From Sternotherus odoratus (taxonomy: Eukaryota; Chordata; Testudines; Kinosternidae): a stretch of 64,000 bases of DNA. Position 1 is the stretch's first letter. Each line of letters begins with the position of its first letter. Where the stretch lies: the NCBI GenBank assembly GCA_032164245.1, contig JAVMKO010000001.1:17211603-17275602 (forward strand), read 5' to 3'. A program made the translations under genes and the position numbers. The notes beneath the pieces are model-generated. The model did no database searches and had not been told where the DNA came from. It saw only the letters and a program-made list of their open reading frames with translations. Positions 57,655 to 64,000 of this stretch are shown piece after piece.

Positions 57655-60600
57655 GAGCAGGAGGTTGACAAATCAGACACATCAATCTCTCAGCAACAAA
57701 GAAGTCCACAAGGTCTGAGTGACACTGGGTATTCTTCTGATGGGATATCAAGTTCACTTGGTGAAATTCCAAGTCTTATCCCCAGTGATGAAAAAGATTT
57801 GCCCAAGGAACTTTCTAAAAAAGATACTTTTTCACAAGAAGGCAGTCCCTCAAGCCCCTCAGATCTTGCCAAGTTGGAAAGTACAGTTTTATCAATTTTG
57901 GAAGCTCAGACAAGTACACTTGCTGAGGAAGAGTCTGGGAAGACAAAAGACCTTTATGGTCTATATGGTGAACAGACAAAGGATCTGCATAGATCAAAGC
58001 CTTTGCCAATGACTCCAGAACCTTACAGTTCAGATGAGGAGGATCTGGAAGACATTCAAGAAGAAGATGAAGAAGGTCTTGAAGAAGATGGAAAACAAAG
58101 TGTTCCGACTATGAAAGACTATAAGGAAAAGATGGATGCAGTAGATGATATATCAACAAGAAGGCAACGCTATGATTCTGTAGAAGACAGCAGTGAGAGT
58201 GAAAGCTCCCCTGTACCAAGGAGAAAAAGACGAACTAGTGTTGACTCTTCAAGTAGCGATGAGTACAAACGAGAAGAGAGTCTAGGATCAGGTGATGATG
58301 AAGACTTCATTCGAAAACAGATTATAGAAATGAGTGCCGATGAAGATGCCTCCGGTTCTGAAGATGATGAATTCATTAGGAACCAGCTTAAAGAAATCAC
58401 TGTAATTGAAAGCCAAAAGAAGGAAGAAGTGAAAGTCAAAGCTAAAGGGACAGCTGGAAAACATAGAAGGATGGTGCGGAAAAGTAGCGCAAGTTATGAT
58501 GACGATGCTGGAAGACGTCACTCATGGCACGATGATGATGATGATGACGATGATGATGAAATTTTTGATGAAAGCCCAGAACCAAAATATAGGGAAACCA
58601 AAAGCCAAGACAGTGAAGAACTCACTGTTACTGGAGGAGGTGGAGGCCTTAGACGTTTCAAAACAATAGAACTCAACAGCACAATAACACATACATATTC
58701 TGAGGAATCTGAACCACAGAAGGGTGGCTTATATTTTGATGAAGAGCCAGAGCTAGAGATGGAAAGTCTTACAGATTCACCAGAAGACAGATCAAGGGGA
58801 GAAGGATCTTCTAGTTTGCATGCCTCCAGTTTTACTCCTGGTACATCTCCCACATCTGTGTCATCTCTTGATGAAGATAGTGACAGCAGTCCAAGTCACA
58901 AAAAAATGGGAGGAGAAAGCAAACAGCAGCGCAAAGCCAGACACCGGTCACATGGTCCTCTTCTTCCCACCATTGAAGACTCTTCAGAAGAAGAGGAGCT
59001 AAGAGAGGAAGAGGAGCTGCTAAAGGAACAAGAGAAGCAACGTGAATTAGAACAGCAGCAAAGAAAGAGTTCTAGCAAAAAATCTAAGAAAGACAAAGAT
59101 GAACTAAGAGCACAGAGAAGACGTGAACGTCCAAAGACCCCACCAAGTAATCTCTCTCCTATTGAAGACGCATCTCCAACAGAAGAGTTACGACAGGCAG
59201 CAGAAATGGAGGAACTGCACCGATCTTCCTGTTCTGAATATTCACCAAGTATTGAGTCAGATCCTGAAGGATTTGAAATCAGCCCAGAAAAAATAATAGA
59301 AGTGCAAAAGGTTTATAAATTGCCTACAGCTGTCTCTTTATATTCTCCAACAGAGGAACAACCTGTTGGGTTCCTAAAAGAAGAAAGTAGCCAAAAAAAA
59401 TTAAAAAGTGCTGAAGAGGTATATGAGGAAATGATGTACAAATCCCATAAATCCAAACTATTGCAAAGTGCAAATGAAAAAGAAGTGTTTGAAAAAGACT
59501 CTTTATATGGTGGCATGTTAATAGAGGATTATATTTATGAATCTTTAGTAGAGGACACATATAATGGAACTATTGATGCTAATCTTGTAATGAGACAAGA
59601 TGAAAGTAGTGAATTTATTCAGCAGAGAGGGAGAGAGAAAAAAATAAAACCTCAAGATCAGATTTATGAAGAACCTATGCAGAAAATTGTACATCGACAG
59701 AGAGACTATTACAGTATAGAGCCTTTGCATTCAGTTGTGCCTCAAGAGGACATTGTGTCTAGTTCTTACATTATACCAGAAAGTCATGAGATAGTTGTAC
59801 TTGACAGTGTTGTAACTTCCACCACCGAGGAAAAGCAGCTGTTAGATGCAGATGCTGCTTATGAGGAGCTTATGAAACGACAAAGAATGCAGCTAACACC
59901 AGGCTCCAGTCCAACTCAGCCGACATCTGATTTAATTCCTGAGCCAGATACAAATTTATTTATAGTTGGAGATATAGTGGATGGTGAATCTTTAGCGTCA
60001 AGTGCTCCTATGACAGTTTTAGATACAGCTTCAGTCAGCAGCACAATACTTTCTATTCCAGATGTTAAAATAACTCAGCATTTTACTACAGAAGAAATCG
60101 AAGATGAATACCTAACAGATTATGCCAGAGAAGTTCAGGAAATCATTTCTCACGAAACATCAATGTTGACTTACTCTGAAGCATCAGAAAGTGCAACATC
60201 AGTTTTACCTTATGATACATCTTCTCTTACATCATCTACATCTTCAATTTGTACCACTGATAGCTCATCACCTATTACTGGAATAGATAGCACAATTGCA
60301 GATTATGTAAACATAGCAGATGTTGTAGGTAAATTAGTCCATTCTGAAGGTATCAGTGCAATAGCTCAAATTCCCTTAAGTTTCACAAAAGAATATTCTG
60401 AAATAAGCACACCTTATGAACCTGTTACTGTTCCCCCTAAAAAGACAGTTGTATCCACAGATATGGCAAAAATGGATCATGGTGTAATTTTTTTGCCCGA
60501 CGATGCACGTTCTGTTGTCACAACTACGGCTATACAACCCAAGCAATATACTTCTGATGCCACTTCCTTTGATTCACCTAAACCAGAAAAAGACACAGCC

Positions 60601-62752
60601 AGAAAAATTGGTGCTGGTATTGCTCAGGTACTTTCAGAGGATGTACACAAAGGAGCGGAGTTTGACATGACAAGGATTAACTTGGCTGAGGCAGCATCCG
60701 ACCAACGTCCTGTATGTATAACATCAGAGGCAACCTCAGTCACATCCTCTGTCTCAACTACCCATGTTACAACTAAGACCAGCACTGTATCTGCATTACC
60801 ATCTATTGCTTCTTCAGTTCCAACTGTAACCTCCAAAGTATTCTCATTTTTTAGAAGCTCATCTTTGGATTCTTCAGCCCAACCATCTCCACCCCCTCCT
60901 CCTCCACCTCCACCACCTCCGCCTCCCCTACCATTACCTCCACCTACTCCACCAAAGCCAGCTATTTATCCCAAAAAGAAGCCACAGGTTAAGTCTCCAG
61001 TGACAACAGCTCCTGCAGTGGAACCTTCACTTACTAGTGTTGTAGCCAGAGGGGCCACAGAGGTGTTAAAGAACAATGTGGCATATGCCCCAAAAATATA
61101 CACCCCAACACCACCTCCTGTGCCACCCAAGCCATCCTTAATTCCAGCGGGGCTCGTGTTCAGTCACAGGCCTGTTGAGGTAACTAAGCCTCCAATTGCT
61201 CCTAAGCCAGCAGTTCCTCAGCTTCCAACAGCTGCTCATCAGCCAGCAGAGAAACAGCCAAAACCAACAGGTTTGTCATTGAAAAGTATGACTTTGAATT
61301 TGGTATCTTCGGCAGAGTGCAAGTTCACATCCCCTACGTCCCCTTTGTCTCCACACTCTAACAAATCTTCGCCAAGGCTGACCAAACCCTCGCAGGAAAC
61401 CTATGTTGTTATCACATTGCCATCTGAACCTGGAACTCCCACAGAATCTATAACTAGTCAAGCTATTACCAGCTGGCCTTTCGGATCATCCTCTAAGGAA
61501 CAGCTTCCCCAAAATGTGCAGCCTCTGTTTACTCCATCTATGAAAGATATGGAGATTCAAAGTATGGGAGATCACACCATGTATGCTTCAGGTGCTTTGC
61601 AAATGCTTTCCACTGTTCCTGTCACAGCACAATCAACTTTTGAAACAGTCCCTAGTTCTGTAACACAGTTAATAACAACAGAGGTGACCAAAACGACAGT
61701 GTCTGTCATTAAAAGCTCAGTTCCCACTGTTGGTTTAGGAAGTGTCTCCATTACGATACCTCCAGAGTCAACACATATAGGTGAGCAACCTAGGTGTAGA
61801 GAGAATGGAAGATTCCAGCTGATTGGTGATGTTATTGATCTTCGTACTTTAACTAAAATGGATATTGAAATGACAGACAGCTGTATGGATCTGTCAGCTG
61901 CTCCCATCGATGTGAGAAGACAAACGATGGCAAGTGATATATGTGGGCGGCCCGTAAGTGCAGTCCAACCAGCTATCATAAACCTTAGCACTGTGTCAGC
62001 TGCAGAACCCTCTCTAGCACTAGTCTCAGAAACGGTAACAATAATGACCTGCACAGATACTGTAAGTTACACATCAAGTACAGAGAGCCTTGTAGATTTG
62101 GGGAATGCAATGACAACACCACTGCAGCTGACAACCTCAAAACAGTTTGAGCCTGCGTACAGAGTAACAGGCAGCCATGCATCTTCTGCAGGTAGAGATG
62201 AAGTGCCAATAAACTTATCCCTGGGTACTTCAACACATGCAGTGTCATGGGCTACTGCAGTGCCTGTTACTGTACCTCCTGTTGGTATGACAAATGGTTG
62301 GACTGATGTCTCCACATCCCAGGAGCTAATGGAGAGTGGAGCAGTTGACCTTAGCACCACAAAATCCCACAGAACAGTGGTGACAGTGGATGAAGTTACT
62401 TCAGGAGTTGTCACCAGTGTAATAGACGATGAAAAGCCCGTTGATCTGACTGCAGGGAGAAGAGCTGTTTGTTGTGATGTGGTTTATAAATTACCATTTG
62501 GCAGTAGCTGTACAGCACAGCAGCCTCCAACCACACTGCCTGAAGATCGGTTTGGTTACAGAGATGACCATTATCAGTATGATCGCTCAGGGCCATATGG
62601 GTACAGAGGATTTGGAGGTATGAAACCATCCATGTCCGACACTAATTTATCAGAAGCTGGTCTTTTTCTGTACAAAAGCAAGAATAGCTTTGATTATCGA
62701 GTTGGGGCAACAGATGCAGCAGTAGATCTAACTTCTGGAAGAGTCACTACAG
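57655..62752 (+). CDS. PCLO: PCLO (Piccolo) giant central exon
   Basis: This exon of 5098 bp begins after the acceptor TTTTCTAG (57647-57654) with [20 protein letters not shown] and stays open in one frame for 1699 codons plus one base. I recognise it as the giant central exon of Piccolo from long conserved stretches such as [40 protein letters not shown] and [18 protein letters not shown]. Visible features in order: acidic and Ser-rich blocks (58000-58450), nine Asp in a row (58531-58557), a charged Glu/Lys/Arg helix-like block (58975-59130), a Ser/Thr-rich middle, a run of about 13 prolines (60889-60927) followed by further [12 protein letters not shown] SH3-ligand-like motifs to 61200, and a C-terminal block with six repeated DLS/NLS/DLT motifs (61885-62733). 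Its end is ACAG|GTCAGT (62749-62758), phase 1. It joins exon C through a Gly codon. The large exon is intronless and no frameshift was seen. Confidence 0.98.
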
Positions 62753-63119
62753 GTCAGTATGAAACAGCAGCAGATCTTTCTTTGAAATATAATTGTGGTG
62801 TTCCTCATCTCATATCAGGATGATTTTTTTTAATTTTTCCTCCTATTATTATGTTTTCTGTTGGACAGTGTAACAAATTATTCTGGATTACACATGTATT
62901 TTATTTCTCCATTTTACATATGTGTTTTGCACAGAGATCCTGCATGTGCCTGCATGTTCAGCAATGCTTTTTTCTTCACATCTAAAGTAGATCATTAACC
63001 TGAAGATTTGCATGCAGTTCCCCACCCCTGTTTAATTCATCAAGATGGGATGGCTTTCAGAATCCACAAAGCAGCATTCTTTTGGGGAACTGGACTATAA
63101 CTCTGCCCTATAATTTCAG
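62753..63119 (+). other. PCLO: Short PCLO intron (367 bp) between giant exon and next exon
   Basis: Donor GTCAGT at 62753 and acceptor TTTCAG ending 63119, phase 1. Much shorter than the other two introns. The exon B frame continues open for 68 bases plus a stop (TGA 62821-62823), giving a 22-residue tail if the intron is kept. The spliced reading restores the conserved Piccolo sequence, so splicing is the main reading. Confidence 0.92.
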
Positions 63120-64000
63120 GTGAGGTAATGGATTACTCAAGCAAGACCACTGGTCCTTATCCAGAGACTCGGCAAGTGATTTCAGGCATCGGGATTAGTG
63201 CACCACAGTATTCCCAAGCACGAATAGTACCATCTCTGGGATCCCAGTATGGTGTTGGGAGTGTGTTAAGATCTTCTAATGGTGTCGTTTATTCCTCAGT
63301 CGCAACTCCGATCCCTGCCACATTTGCCATAACCACACAGCCTGGTTCTATTTTCAGTACAACTGTCAGAGATTTATCCATAGTCCAAACAGTTGACTCA
63401 GTGTCCTCATTGTCAACCTTGCAACAGAATCAGCCACTTCCCAGATCATATGGTTTCTTGACAACAGTGGCAGCTGAAAAAGACAATGCAATTACTGGCA
63501 TTGATACTGACACGGGGTTGCAACCTGGCACAATAGAAACTATTACCACTGAGCCAACTGACCTGATGCCTGTTTTAACTACAGCTTCTGAAGCTTTTAC
63601 AAGTGTCATTGAAGATGAAGTTGCACTTCTCATTGCCCCTGAAGAAGACAAACAGCAGCAGCTTGACTTGCAGCGTGAACTGCTCGAGCTTGAGAAACTT
63701 AAGCAGCAGCGCATTGCAGAGGAACTAGAGTGGGAACGTCAGGAAATCCAAAGGTTTAGAGAACAAGAAAAGTTAATGGTCCAAAAAAAACTTGAGGAGT
63801 TGCAATCCATGAAGCACCATCTCTTATTTCAGCAAGAAGAGGAGCGACAAGCTCAATTCATGATGAGGCAGGAAACCTTAGCCCAGCAGCAATTACAGCT
63901 TGAACAATTTCAGCAACTTCAACAGCAGCTTCATCAACAGCTGGAAGAGCAAAAAATTCGCCAGATATATCAGTATAATTATGAGCCTTCTGGAACTGTC
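63120..64000 (+). CDS. PCLO: PCLO (Piccolo) exon after the giant exon, partial (runs off window)
   Basis: The exon starts after the acceptor TAATTTCAG (63111-63119). Its first two bases complete the Gly codon of exon B and translation continues [20 protein letters not shown], the expected Piccolo continuation. It stays open to the window end at 64000 (293 full codons) in [14 protein letters not shown]. The first part (63120-63620) is Ser/Thr-rich and disordered-looking. From about 63640 it becomes a long Gln/Glu/Leu-rich coiled coil ([20 protein letters not shown] onward to 63960). In the Piccolo/Bassoon family such coiled coils mediate dimerisation and scaffold contacts (established for the family; exact partners of this segment not shown here). 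Not terminal: PDZ and C2 domains of Piccolo must lie downstream of the window. Confidence 0.97.

Noticed and set aside
61572..62054. 160-codon antisense frame (and others such as 58518-58853, 62067-62414)
   Set aside because: Shadows of the PCLO exon, whose + frame has strong family sequence.

Overview
The window is vertebrate nuclear DNA, most likely from a reptile and probably a turtle (inference). The one real gene is the 3' half of a large presynaptic gene, PCLO (Piccolo), on the + strand. The surrounding introns are AT-rich and full of old interspersed repeats: CR1 and L2-type LINEs, Penelope-like retroelement (PLE) pieces, hAT-type DNA transposons with 8-bp target duplications, solo LTRs, MIR-type SINEs and many short foldback elements. 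CR1 plus PLE plus this hAT/LTR set fits a turtle better than a bird or mammal; a crocodilian is the main alternative.

Layout. Positions 1-48234 are one very long PCLO intron whose upstream exon lies outside the window. It holds all the large repeats: a decayed hAT transposase (1-3232) split by a CR1, LTR pieces near 6, 10, 13, 26 and 43-44 kb, a three-layer nest of solo LTR in PLE in CR1 (16.65-19.09 kb), a hAT inside a CR1 (27.0-29.2 kb), an L2-type LINE (31.6-32.5 kb), a PLE hairpin (39.4 kb), an intact-ended hAT (45.15-45.81 kb) and a perfect 110-bp palindrome (47.37 kb). PCLO exon A (48235-49158) carries the end of the second zinc finger and a tandem array of 25-residue repeats. An 8.5-kb intron follows (49159-57654). 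Exon B (57655-62752) is the giant exon of about 1700 codons. A 367-bp intron (62753-63119) leads to exon C, which starts at 63120 and runs off the window end inside a long coiled coil.

The three exons join in frame (phase 0, then phase 1) and give about 2301 codons of one protein, a scaffold of the active zone of synapses. No other protein-coding gene, structural RNA or CRISPR array was found. I see no evidence for a new multi-gene system. The most unusual items are structural: the perfect zero-spacer palindrome, the inverted PLE dimers, the clean nested insertions, the exon repeat array, and a short PCLO intron whose start stays open in frame and carries one more copy of a motif repeated in the exon. 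Family names for repeats rest on my recognition of conserved ends and protein motifs, not on a database search.
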